Assembly: GCA_963854735.1 (NCBI GenBank)
Contig: OY978097.1
Coordinates: 2,418,001-2,482,000, forward strand
Origin: Marvania coccoides
Taxonomy: Eukaryota > Chlorophyta > Trebouxiophyceae > Chlorellales > Chlorellaceae
Direction: 5' to 3'
Length of the DNA: 64,000 nucleotides
Made by a program: the position numbers and the translations under genes. Every line of letters begins with the position of its first letter. Within the stretch, counting starts at the first letter, position 1. Below are positions 55,275 to 64,000 of this stretch, piece by piece. The notes below the pieces were generated by a model. The model had not been told where the DNA came from. It made no database searches and was given only the letters and a program-made list of their open reading frames with translations.

Positions 55275-55296
55275 CTTAAAAGTGGTGGCCCAGTGA
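55275..55296 (-). repeat. Right terminal inverted repeat
   Basis: Starts CTTAAAAGTG and ends GGCCCAGTGA; exact inverted match to 49787-49808. Confidence 0.85.
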
Positions 55297-55754
55297 GAGG
55301 CCCCGTGCAATGAAAAAAGTACGTCATTAAAAACATTTTGCTTTCCTTACAGGGTATACAGGGAGGGGTTTACAGGGTTGCAAATCGTTATTGATCCCTA
55401 CAGCGGGCGCTCCCGAAGAGGCCCTCAAGTTGCTGTGTCAACACCCAAAAAAGAAGAAGAAGAAATATTGGACAGGATGGGAAAATATCAGTCTGGGACT
55501 GACAAGCTCAAAAGCGGCTGGCATGTGCTTGTGGCCCCAGGTTATTCCATTTTCTGGCTAATTTCGGTATGGCTTGCTCAGACAGATGTCTAGCGTTTAA
55601 GACCTCGGCGCGCGCGGGTCGCGGGCCATGGAGTTACCTGCCACGTAGGACGTCGATTGATCTCAAATTCTCTTCACTCGGTATCGGAAATCGCAAAACC
55701 TAATCGTATTAACATCCAATTACCAGGACAGAGATTTGAAAGCTTCAGCGTGAA
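55297..55754. other. Spacer right of the transposon
   Basis: 458 bp. Begins with GAGGCCCCGT (see the 9-mer at 49714). No gene seen. Confidence 0.4.
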
Positions 55755-56358
55755 ATGGAGAAGCAAGCAAAGCCGCAGGAGGAGCCTCAGAAGTTAGAGA
55801 GCCTGATTGACGCTCAGAAACACAGGTGGGCATTTGGCATTTGTTTCTTAGTCATATTCACAATTTGGCGGAGCGCCTGAGCCTTTTTGGGAACTTTTTT
55901 TTAAAATCTAAATATATTTTCTTTCGACGATTGTTTTTGCACACCCTGATCCCTTTGTTTATAAAGATGTTATCTGTACACCCTGGAGCGTCCAAAATTT
56001 CGTTATTGTGCAAGCAAGCTCGAGGAATTTGCTTTCCCAGGTTTTTTCAACGCCTCGCTACTGCTTTTCTCTTCTAACCCTTTTCAATTTGTGGCTACTT
56101 CCGCAGGGCGGAGCGCGGAGAGGCGGAGCCCGTCGAACGCGGAGCCAGTGGCCTCGGCAAGCACATCGACATTGGAGGCAAAGCCGATTTCGGCCCAGGT
56201 AGGGAGGAGCCTTTTTTTTTTTCATATGCCCTTTTTGTTTTTTCTTCTTCCCCCAGCACGGGTGTCAAATTTAACCAGGTATTTGGATTTTTCGTGCAGT
56301 TGACACCGAGCGGAACGCCCAGATCGACGAGCGAGACATCCCTGCGCGGGTGCCGTGA
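55755..56358 (+). CDS. Small orphan gene, 73 aa, charged
   Basis: Three exons: 55755-55825, 56107-56198, 56300-56358, with consensus donors and acceptors and exact phase closure. The protein starts MEKQAKPQEEPQKLESLIDA, continues with ERGASGLGKHIDIGGKADFG and ends NAQIDERDIPARVP. It is acidic/basic mixed, without hydrophobic segments, so it is likely disordered and soluble. No family recognised. Three clean splice junctions in so short a gene argue that it is real. Confidence 0.6.
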
Positions 56359-56757
56359 TTTTCTACCACATCAACGTCAAGTTGTTTTCTTAGCGAAGCT
56401 CGCAAATAAGAAGAAAAAAATTGCGCACACAAAGCTTTCATTTTTGATAACATGCATATATAGCAGGCATGAAGAAAAAACGCATGTAAAAACAAATTTT
56501 GGGCCGCGTGGGTCAGCAAAACGCTTTCCAGGTGGCACAGATACATACGTAATGCATACCAGGGTTTAAAGTCCGCGCAAAATGACACTGCGAACTACCT
56601 TGCTTTGGATGGTTACAATCGCGGGAATCATTGTTTTCTGAATATCTTAAATCCACCATTCTGATATCAGAACGAATCGATTCGTCTGTCATTTTTGCGA
56701 ACATCACGTAAAACTATATTCATAGATTATTTAATGCAATTCACGCCACGTCGCCTA
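56359..56757. other. Convergent spacer
   Basis: 399 bp between the ends of the orphan gene (+) and NOSIP (-). AT-rich, no gene seen. Confidence 0.5.
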
Positions 56758-58117
56758 TCAGTTGTTCACCTGCAGCCCAAAGCGGCTGCCTCCCCCGCCG
56801 CTCTGTCCCCGCAGCTGCCCCGTCCCCAGCGCAAAATATTTTTGCGACTGCAGAGCCCCCTTGTCATGGTCGGCAAAACCAGTTCCTACGCAAAATAAGG
56901 AACAAAACAAGATATTATAAAGATTAGAACGAAAGTTTGCGTTCAAGTTATTAAATTATATAGCTTCATCAAACAGAAAGAGAAAGCAAAAGAAGGGGAG
57001 AACAACCGGCCTCTATGCTATAAAAATGAAAAGAACTGTACTCACCTCCACGCTGCAGCTCCAACACATCTGCATCCCCCACTTCCTTGCCGTGCCACGT
57101 CCCATCCGGCCGGATGCACGTCCGCCAGGTCCCCTCCAGCACCACATCCCCCGTCGGCTTTATCAACACCAGCCTCGAGGCGTTGGTGAAAGGGTCCCGG
57201 GACAAAGGGTCCATGTACTCCTGGGGACCGCCCCCAGGCACGGGAGTGAAGCGTACCGTCACAAGGTCCTTCAGTTTCAGCGGTTTGCCGCTTGCGGGGC
57301 AGCGAGTGACGCTTTCTGGCTTGTCCACTGCCGCAGCTGCCTCGGGGGTTTGGCTCGGCAGCCAGAAGGCGCGCATCTCCGCCATGCGCGCCTCATTGTC
57401 GCGGATGTTGATCGCGCTGGAGGTGGTGCGCTTCTCCGCCTGCATCGCCTCTGCCTCCTCCGCCACCGCATCCTTCAATCGGGAGGCCAGCGCGTCGCTG
57501 GCGCCCGCGTGGTTGCGGCGGTCGAACGCCAGCAGCTCTGCCTCCTTCTCCACAGCCTCTTTCTCTGCGGCTTTTCGCTCATTGCCCGCCTGCGCCGCCT
57601 GCCACTCCGCCAGCTTTCGCTTGTTTTCTTTCTTTTGCGCCAGAAGGTTCTCGATGATGGCCTCGCGGCTGAAGATGAAGCCGGAGGGGCAGGCCACGGG
57701 GTCCACGGCGGGCGAAAGCGTCAGCCGGCAGTCACAGTAGTTACCGACAGAGTCCTGAGTTTGTATTGATGGGGGTAGGGTAGGGTAGGGGGTTATATAT
57801 AAAATTAGATAGTATTCAACAATTTGAAGAATTTTTATATGAACAAAGAAAAGGAAATATTGGAGGACTGGAGGAAACACGCTCAGAGTTTTTTCACCTC
57901 CTTATTCTGCTTACCTTCCCCAGCCGCTCTTTGGCTGTGCCGTGGCGCAAAACATTGCGCTCGTGATAAGTGGGGGCCTCTGAGCCCATAGACCCCGCAT
58001 TCTTGGAGTGCTTTTTCCTGCAAAAAAGGAAATGAGGGCCGGTTTGAGCATCGATGAAAAATGAGCTATATGAGGCGGAGAATGATCGGCACGGCGGCCA
58101 TTCGGTACTCACCCCAT
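56758..58117 (-). CDS. NOSIP: NOSIP-family U-box protein
   Basis: Four exons on the minus strand: 58117-58113 (5 coding nt), 58017-57915, 57754-57046, 56885-56758; 314 aa. The N-terminus MGKKHSKNAGSMG, then HGTAKERLGK-DSVGNYCDC and the split U-box half (LSPAVDPVACPSGFIFSREA) match NOSIP. A long Glu/Ala/Lys coiled coil separates it from the second half: FWLPSQTPEA, TRCPASGKPLKLKDLVTVRF, DPFTNASRLVLIKPTGDVVL and VLELQRGGTGFAD. NOSIP is a nuclear E3 ubiquitin ligase linked to spliceosomes and developmental signalling. The start codon exon carries only ATGGG, just before a GTGAGT donor. Confidence 0.9.
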
Positions 58118-58629
58118 GGCGCCTTAAACAGCAGATATTGCTCCAGGCGGCAACTTGGCGGAAACAGCAGCGGCGGTGGCACTGAAAGGGTCGGGAGGAG
58201 GATTAATTTGCGGTATATACGCCTTATGTCGAGCTTCGATGCGCTATAAAAGCCCTCGTGCTGTCAAAAGGCCCCTTTTGACTTGCAGGAGGCCGAAGAC
58301 TGAATTTCGATGCCTCGATACTTATAGGGAAATGTAATTTGCTGTGTCTAGGTTGCCCAAACGGCTGTCAGCGATATTGTGTGCTTACAAAAAAATAAAA
58401 ATAATGAATAAATCAACCATGGAAAAGTTTCAAAGTGTTCAGATTTCAGGTCCCGCATTGTGCGTTAACACTTTCAATTCGCATGCTGGTGTAATAAAGA
58501 ACTGTCTGGCAACGCGTGAAGCAGAAACATTTGTGTCGAGGCCCACTCTGATGAGATCTCTGTAATGCCTCTCAGCTCATCCTGCATTATTCCTTTCGAG
58601 TTCCAAGGCCTCCTCGCTGAGAGAAAATA
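58118..58629. other. Divergent spacer NOSIP / orphan gene
   Basis: 512 bp between divergent starts; expected to hold both promoters. No other gene seen. Confidence 0.4.
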
Positions 58630-59000
58630 ATGTCACAACGAGTTAGCTTTGGTGTCCTGTTGAGGTGAGCTCGCAAGCCTTGTTAATTTAGCAAGCCATC
58701 CCGTCACCGCTCCTTTAATAGCTCGTTTTTCAAATTCTTGCTTGTAGAGCTTTCGGCGCTGGAGCGTTGGCGTTAGGCTCCAAAGCAGCGGCGATAGGCA
58801 AGGGTGCTGGAGGAGCAGGCGGCCTGATTTCAAAGGGACTTGGCGGGCTTGCTATAGGTGGCGGTGCAGCAGCAGCAATCTCAACTTCCAGCGGCAAGAA
58901 AGAAGGAGAGGAGGTACCCGCACAGCAGCAGCAGGCGGTGGCTGAGCCTCGACTACCCAGCAAAGCCATGCCACCGCCAGCCTCAAGTTTTAGGCGGTGA
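58630..59000 (+). CDS. Small orphan gene, 95 aa, Gly/Ala-rich hydrophobic
   Basis: Two exons: 58630-58664 and 58748-59000. Splicing joins MSQRVSFGVLLR to AFGAGALALGSKAAAIGKGA and a Gly/Ala/Leu-rich hydrophobic stretch (LGGLAIGGGAAAAIS). A polar Gln/Pro/Ser tail ends ASSFRR. It could be a small membrane protein of a mitochondrion or plastid; that is inference from composition. No family recognised. The consensus GTGAGC donor and phase closure support the model. Confidence 0.55.
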
Positions 59001-59314
59001 AAGTTGTTTTACAAAAAAAGGTGAACAATATCGGGAAAAATGGTCCATGTAAAATTAAAAAAATGGCATGAGAAAATTTAACAGTATTAAAGCTCTTTCC
59101 ACTGGATAGCACTTTCAAAAAGAATACGTTTCCGTCTAATAACAACAACGGAAAGCAGTATATCAGGATTTATTCGGGGGTTTGGTTATCATCAATCAAT
59201 CATCAGTTGCTGGGCTCAGTTGCTGCGCAGATATAGCAAAAAATTATCTCCTTCATTTGCAAAAAAAATAAAAAAACAGAATACACCCTTTCTCAAAGTT
59301 TTGTTTCTATTGGC
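59001..59314. other. Convergent spacer
   Basis: 314 bp, AT-rich, between the ends of the orphan gene and the kinase; no gene seen. Confidence 0.5.
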
Positions 59315-61283
59315 TCACTCATCCCCGTCCCTGGAGATGGCCAGCCGAGGGTCAAACAGCCCCAGGTCACTGTTGTGCGCGGCCAGCAGCTCTTTGAAGT
59401 CGTCCAGCGACACCGACCCACTGCCGTTGCTGCTCGCCTCTCTCAGCGCAGCTTCCACCATCTGCAGGAGACAGAAGCCATTAAAATTAGAATATTAATA
59501 AAGGGGCTTGCCGTGGATAGCTCAACAGGCAATAAAGCAAACAGAAAAGGACCTTTGCAACCATAAAAGTAAAAAATAATAAACTCACGTCAGGGTCCAT
59601 GCACCCCTCCTCGCCGCACAGCAGCGCCTCCAGGTCCGCAGATCCCAGCGCCGCATCGTGGTCTTTATCCAACGTGCGGAAGACCTCGGCCACGAGGTAA
59701 TCCCACTCTGTGGAGTCCCTCACCGCCCGCCAGTCAGCCATCGCAGCAATCCACTCCTCCCAGTCCACTGTGCCGTCCTCGTCGTCGTCCACCTGCGCCA
59801 GCAGCTGCTCCGCCTCGCCGGCGCTCAAGTCAAACCGCCCGCCCCTCAACTCCGCTCTAAGGTCCTCCAACGACACCCTGCCGGTGCGGCCAGGGTCCAG
59901 CGCCGAAAAAGCAGCCTGCAGGGCCTCCGGGAGCCCGCTGTATGGCCCCCCAGCCTCGCCTGCTGCGCCGCCGCTGCCGCCGTGCTGCGCCAGCGCTGCG
60001 TGCGCCAGTTTCCGCAGCGCAGCCTGCTTCAGCCGTCCGTACGTGCCGTAACGTTGCAGCCGCGCCACAATGGAATCGCCCAGCGGCACGGCAGCAGCCG
60101 CCGTGGCGCCATCTCCACACCTCGCCAGCCAGGGATGCGCCAACGCCTCCTCAGCTGTCAGCCGTTCCGCGGCATCGCGCCGCAGCAGCGACGCCACCAG
60201 GTCTTTCGCTTCAGGCGACAGCACGTCCCACGGCGACGCCTCAAAGTCCAGATCCGCATACAGCACCGCTCGAAACACGTCCTTATTGTTGTACTCATGC
60301 TTTGACATGTACAGCTCAGCCACCTCGTCACCGTCTTCGCCCGTAAACGGCAACCTCCCCGTCAGCAGCATGTACGCCACGATGCCGGCAGACCACAAGT
60401 CGGCGGGGTGGGAGTAAGATTGTCGGAGGACCTCCGGGGCGATGAAAATTGGGGTGCCTGCGCGGACATCCACCTCCTGGCCCGCCTCGCAGAACACGGA
60501 GATGCCGAAGTCGATGGCCTTCAGGCGGGCGTCGGGGTGGGAGGACTCGAAAAGAAAGTTTTCGGGTTTGACGTCTCGCATGAGCACCCCGGCGGCGTGG
60601 CACTGTGCCACGGTGCGCAGCATGGCGGCCACCAGGCGCGCGGCGTCGCGCTCGCTGTAGGAGCCGCCCTTGGCGCGAATCGCGTCCCACAGCTCCCCAC
60701 CGCTGCACAGCTCCATCACAAGATCGACGTTCTTATCGTCCTCGTAGGCGGCGTAGAGGTAGGCGACGTTCAGGGAACGGCCCAGGTGGTTGCAGATGTC
60801 CACCTCGTTGCGCACGCGTCGCACAAAGTACGTTTCCAGGGTGCCACCGTTGCCGAAGCGCTTGGGCATGCGCTTGACGGCAAACCGCTGGCCCGTGGTC
60901 CGGCTGGTGGCCACGAACACGGTGCCAAAGGTGCCCGCGCCCAGCTTGGCGCCCAGCTCGTAGTCGTCTTCAAAGGTGTTGGAAAAGCCGAAGGAGGAGA
61001 TGGGAGCGTCGGACGTGTGGTACAGGTCCTTGTGCTTCAAGAGGGCGCCCAGGCGGGAGGTTTGTGCGCACTGGGAGGCGTGGTGGAGGTCATTGGGGAG
61101 GGGTGGAGCCCCCAGTTGGCAGCGCTGTTGCCTGGCCTGCTGTTGGATTCGAGAATTGTGAAGGTGGGCCGCCGGTCGATCCTCGCGGAACAGCCTCGTG
61201 CCGCACACATCAAGTCGCAGTGTTCGACTGTGAAGCAAGCTGGAGTTGGTGCGGCCATTACTCGTAGGGTTCAAACAACTCAT
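59315..61283 (-). CDS. Calcium-dependent protein kinase-like (CDPK)
   Basis: Two exons on the minus strand: 61283-59589 and 59461-59315; 613 aa. The kinase domain (~residues 105-375) has LGAGTFGTVFVATS, FAVKRMPK (Lys), GVLMRDVKPENFLF, AIDFGISVFCEAGQ and AGTPIFIAPEVLR. A junction region (LQRYGTYGRLKQAALRKLAH) and four EF-hand positions follow, the CDPK order, so Ca2+ should control the kinase. HRD is MRD here, and only the second EF loop (DDDEDGTVDWEE) has canonical ligands; the others lack several. The N-terminus is Arg/Gln/His-rich with no Gly2 myristoylation site (starts MSCLNPTS). Divergent from VPS45, 396 bp apart. Confidence 0.85.
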
Positions 61284-61679
61284 ACTAATTAATGTTGTAA
61301 CCACTCCAATTTTTCTTTCCGCTGCCTCTCGCGTAGTTTTTGGGGTAGAGTGCTCTTGCAGCGAATTAATTGATTTTTTTCCTGAGGAGCAGCGCGTCCA
61401 GCGACAAAATGAGAGATATTTAAGGAATATTTTGGAAAGATGAGAAAATTGAAATAATTGTCTGTCTGCTTGCATTACGAGCATTTTGAATTCATAAAAC
61501 GCATTCTGAAATCTATTGCGACGAGCAGGGCTCCGCATAATAATCAGGGACACTTTGATCACGATTTTTTTCACATAAAATGTTCTAAATCCGCGTTTGT
61601 TAAAAATCCGAGTCGTTAAAAAGCCAGACCGCACAGTGAACAGCGCGCCCCCACTGAAGAACGACGAAGGAGAAAAAGA
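61284..61679. promoter_or_regulatory. Divergent intergenic region CDPK / VPS45
   Basis: 396 bp between divergent start codons, expected to hold both promoters. No specific element assigned. Confidence 0.4.
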
Positions 61680-63618
61680 ATGGCGTCAACCGACTTCATG
61701 GCCATCCTGCGCTCCTATTTCGAGCGGGCGCTGCGGGACGTGCCTGGGATGAAGGTGCTGCTTCTGGACTCCGAGACCATGCGCATGCTGGCCACAGTGC
61801 TCAGCCAGAGCGCCATCCTGGAGCAGGAGGTGTACCTGGTGGAGCGCCTGGACGGGGAGACCCGCAGCTCGGAGCAGCTGTCCCACCTGAAGGCCGTGGC
61901 CTTTCTGCGCCCCACCCGAGAAAACGTGGCCCGGCTGAGGAGGGAACTCAAGAACCCTCGCTTTGGGTCCTACCACCTATGTACGCAGAGCTACGAGCTA
62001 CTCTTCAAAGCGCACCATTGCGTCATTTCTGTAAATTAACGCCTTCTACTGGACTTGATTAGTAACGCTCGCAAGAACTAACCTCCCCTCCCATTTTCGT
62101 CGCATACTTCTATCTGTAGACTTCACCAACCGGGTGGACGACATGCGGCTGCAGGACCTGGCGGAGGGCGACATTCAGGAGCTCGTGGGCGGCGTGCAGG
62201 AGGCCTACGGCGACTTCATCTCCCTGGAGTCCCACCACGCCGCTGTGCCGCTACCGCGCCCCCACCTGGCGCTGGCACCCACGGGGTGGGACTTTGGGGC
62301 CTCCTCCGACATGGTGACCCGCCTGACCGAGGGCCTGGCCGCGGCTGTGCTCTCCCTGAGACGGAGGTTCACAGTGCGCTACCAGCGCGGCAGCGACGTG
62401 GCCCAGCGCCTCGCACAGTCGCTGCACCACCTCACCTCCACAGAGCAGCGCGAGCTCTTCGACTTTGGCACCCGGGGCGGCGAAGCGCCCCCCCTTTTGC
62501 TCATCTTAGATAGACGTGACGACCCCGTCACGCCGCTGCTCTCGCAGTGGACCTATCAGGCGATGCTGCACGAGGTGCTGGGCATCCGCGACAACTTGGT
62601 GTCGTTGCGGCACGTCGCAGGCATCCGTCCAGAGCTCCAGGACGCCGTGGTGTCCCCCGTTCAAGACCCATTTTATGCGGCCAACATGTACGCGAACTTC
62701 GGAGACATGGGGATGGCGGTGAAGGGGCTGGTGGACGCGGTGAGCGCGGAAGACCGCAGCGCGCGCGAGTTTCAGTCACTGGACGACATGGCGTCGTTTG
62801 TAGAGAATTTGCCAGCAATGAGCCACCAGGCGGGGATCACCGCCAAGCACGTGGCGCTGATGACGGAGCTGAGCCATGCGGTGGAGCGGAGGTCGTTGAT
62901 GCAGGTGTCTGGGGTGGAGCAGGACATCGCCTGCGCCTCTGCCAGCCCGGCATCGCACTATGAAGTGGTGGCGGAGCTCGTCCGTTCGCCGGCAGTGGCC
63001 GCCAGCGACAAAGCGCGGCTGGTGGCGCTTTACGGGCTGCGTTACGAGCGGGAGGGGCGCAGCCAGCTGGCGGTGCTGATGAATGCTGCAGCTGAGAGCG
63101 GTGTTGACCCTGGCACGCTTGCTGCTGTGCGTGCCATGCTGAAGCACTGCACAGCCAGCACCCGCGTGATGGACGTGTTTTCCGACCGATCGCTGTCTTC
63201 CCGGCTGTCGACCCTGGCAAAACAGCACTTGAAGGGAGTGGAGAACGTCTACACGCAGCATGTGCCGCCGCTGGTCTCAGTGCTTGAAAGAGCGGCCAAA
63301 GGGCGGCTTCCAGAGGTAGATTACCCGCGAATTGACTCCCCAGGGGGGGTGGGAGGGGCAGCGGGCAGCGCTGGTGTTGCCCATGAGGCTACGCGGCCGC
63401 CGCGGCTGGTGTTGATATTTATCGTGGGGGGGACTACGTACGAGGAGGCCAGGACGGTGGCGGAGCTGAACGCATCTGCGTCGCGTGGGGAGGGGTGGGC
63501 TGCGGGAATGCGACTGCTGCTGGCAGGCACGGGTCCCCAGAGCGGCGCTAGTTTCTTGGCGGATTGGGAAGAGGTGGCGATGGCTGAACGGGCGCAGGCA
63601 AGGGCTGGGTTGAGATGA
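61680..63618 (+). CDS. VPS45: VPS45, Sec1/Munc18-family trafficking protein
   Basis: Two exons: 61680-61980 and 62120-63618; 599 aa. VPS45 binds Tlg2/SYP4-type syntaxins and controls SNARE assembly at the trans-Golgi network and endosomes. Matching blocks are PGMKVLLLDSETMRMLATVL, LVERLDGETR, HLKAVAFLRPTREN, GSYHLYFTN (across the intron), PLLLILDRRDDPVTPLLSQW, QDPFYAANMYANFGDMG, TELSHAVERRSLMQVSGVEQ, LVALYGLRYE and RLVLIFIVGGTTYEEAR. Length and order fit VPS45 rather than Sec1, Sly1 or VPS33. The intron donor splits a Tyr codon (T|GTACGC). Confidence 0.93.
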
Positions 63619-63963
63619 TTGCATTATTTGTATGTAGGCAGGTATTAGAAAATGTAAGTAATTGAAGGCAAGGAGAAGTGAAGGACAGCCAGAGAACATT
63701 CAAAGTACTTGGAGAGCTCAAGGGAGAGTTCTGCGAATTGAGAGCTTACAGACGCAATATATATGAATTTATTTGTTTGTTTCATATGTATAGTTGCCCT
63801 CAATGACGGGTTAGGGCTCGCGAAATAATAAAATAATGTCAGGATTGAAGGTGCCAAGAACCTCGCTAATGCAGCATCAATACAGGCGTCATGCCGCTGA
63901 GTTGATTGTATTGAGATAAATAATATTAACGGCCGGACAAGGTCATAGCGACCGCCACCACAG
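63619..63963. other. Spacer downstream of VPS45
   Basis: 345 bp, AT-rich; probably VPS45 3' UTR and the promoter of a following gene. Confidence 0.4.
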
Positions 63964-64000
63964 ATGGCTTCCCCCGCCGCTGCCAGCGGCGCAACTGCAG
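63964..64000 (+). CDS. Possible 5' end of a further gene
   Basis: GC-rich sequence begins at CACAGATGG and reads MASPAAASGATA to the window edge. The shift from AT-rich to GC-rich sequence at this ATG is like other gene starts here, but too little is visible to identify it. Confidence 0.3.
   Translation, partial: MASPAAASGATA

Larger units (their letters stand above)
49787..55296. mobile_element. Two-gene MULE-type DNA transposon with YqaJ nuclease
   Basis: A 5.5 kb unit bounded by perfect 22-bp inverted repeats (49787-49808 and 55275-55296). It contains a YqaJ nuclease gene on + starting 117 bp inside the left repeat and a MULE-like transposase gene on -, arranged tail to tail. The flanks are host genes (RING-CH; orphan gene at 55755). 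No 9-11 bp target duplication directly abuts the repeats. The alternative is chance juxtaposition of a transposon and a captured gene, but both genes lie wholly inside the repeats. Confidence 0.75.

Noticed and set aside
49650..56585. Weak similarity around TTTAAAGTCC at ~49690 and ~56570 as long flanking repeats of the transposon
   Set aside because: Only about 24 bp with several mismatches and indels, in simple AT-rich context; not enough to call.

Overview
The window is nuclear DNA from a green plant-lineage eukaryote, most likely a unicellular alga. Genes are dense and intron-bearing. Exons are GC-rich, and introns and spacers are short and AT-rich. Lineage markers are two SBP-box transcription factors, a plant-type sucrose synthase, an ELIP-like chlorophyll-binding protein, a plant-type MsrA, a calcium-dependent kinase with EF hands, and TTTAGGG-type telomeric repeats. 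I cannot name the species. No rRNA, CRISPR array, convincing tRNA gene or bacterial-style operon was seen. Gene models were built by hand from splice signals, reading phase and known protein families. In almost every model the phases close exactly.

Layout: the 3' end of an unknown gene (3-215); PRMT9-like (490-4134, +) convergent with a CapA-like phosphoesterase (4257-5362, -); HTATIP2/TIP30-like (5511-6397, +); ELIP-like (6623-7335, +); HAD phosphatase (7466-8548, -); MsrA (8696-9711, +); DIS3L2-type exoribonuclease (9910-13728, -). A gene-poor, repeat-rich stretch follows (13.7-19.3 kb) with an interstitial telomeric motif and several repeat families. Then come exocyst SEC6 (19348-22292, -) divergent from symplekin (22664-26230, +); proteasome alpha-3/PSMA4 (26333-27373, -); SNAPC1 (27731-30059, -); an unresolved coding block (30.2-31.15 kb, -); sucrose synthase (31333-35464, +); tRNA-splicing endonuclease subunit SEN54 (36199-37801, +). 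A second repeat-bearing spacer (37.8-39.7 kb) holds an ankyrin relic.

Two tandem SBP-box genes (39743-42642 and 43534-47554, both -) are followed by a RING-CH E3 ligase (48459-49309, +). The most striking unit is a 5.5 kb two-gene DNA transposon at 49787-55296. Perfect 22-bp terminal inverted repeats enclose a YqaJ-family PD-(D/E)XK nuclease (+) and, tail to tail, a MULE-type DDE transposase with two SWIM zinc fingers (-). The arrangement recalls mudrA/mudrB of maize MuDR, with a recombination nuclease as the second gene. The window ends with an orphan small gene (55755-56358, +), NOSIP (56758-58117, -), a second orphan small gene (58630-59000, +), a CDPK-like kinase (59315-61283, -) divergent from VPS45 (61680-63618, +), and perhaps the start of another gene at 63964.

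Most host genes are housekeeping functions: RNA processing (DIS3L2, symplekin, SNAPC1, SEN54), secretion and trafficking (SEC6, VPS45), protein turnover (PSMA4, RING-CH, NOSIP) and redox/light stress (MsrA, ELIP). Three features of gene structure recur: many GC-AG introns (7 of about 65), very small exons (9 and 18 nt), and short in-frame introns of exactly 78 nt.
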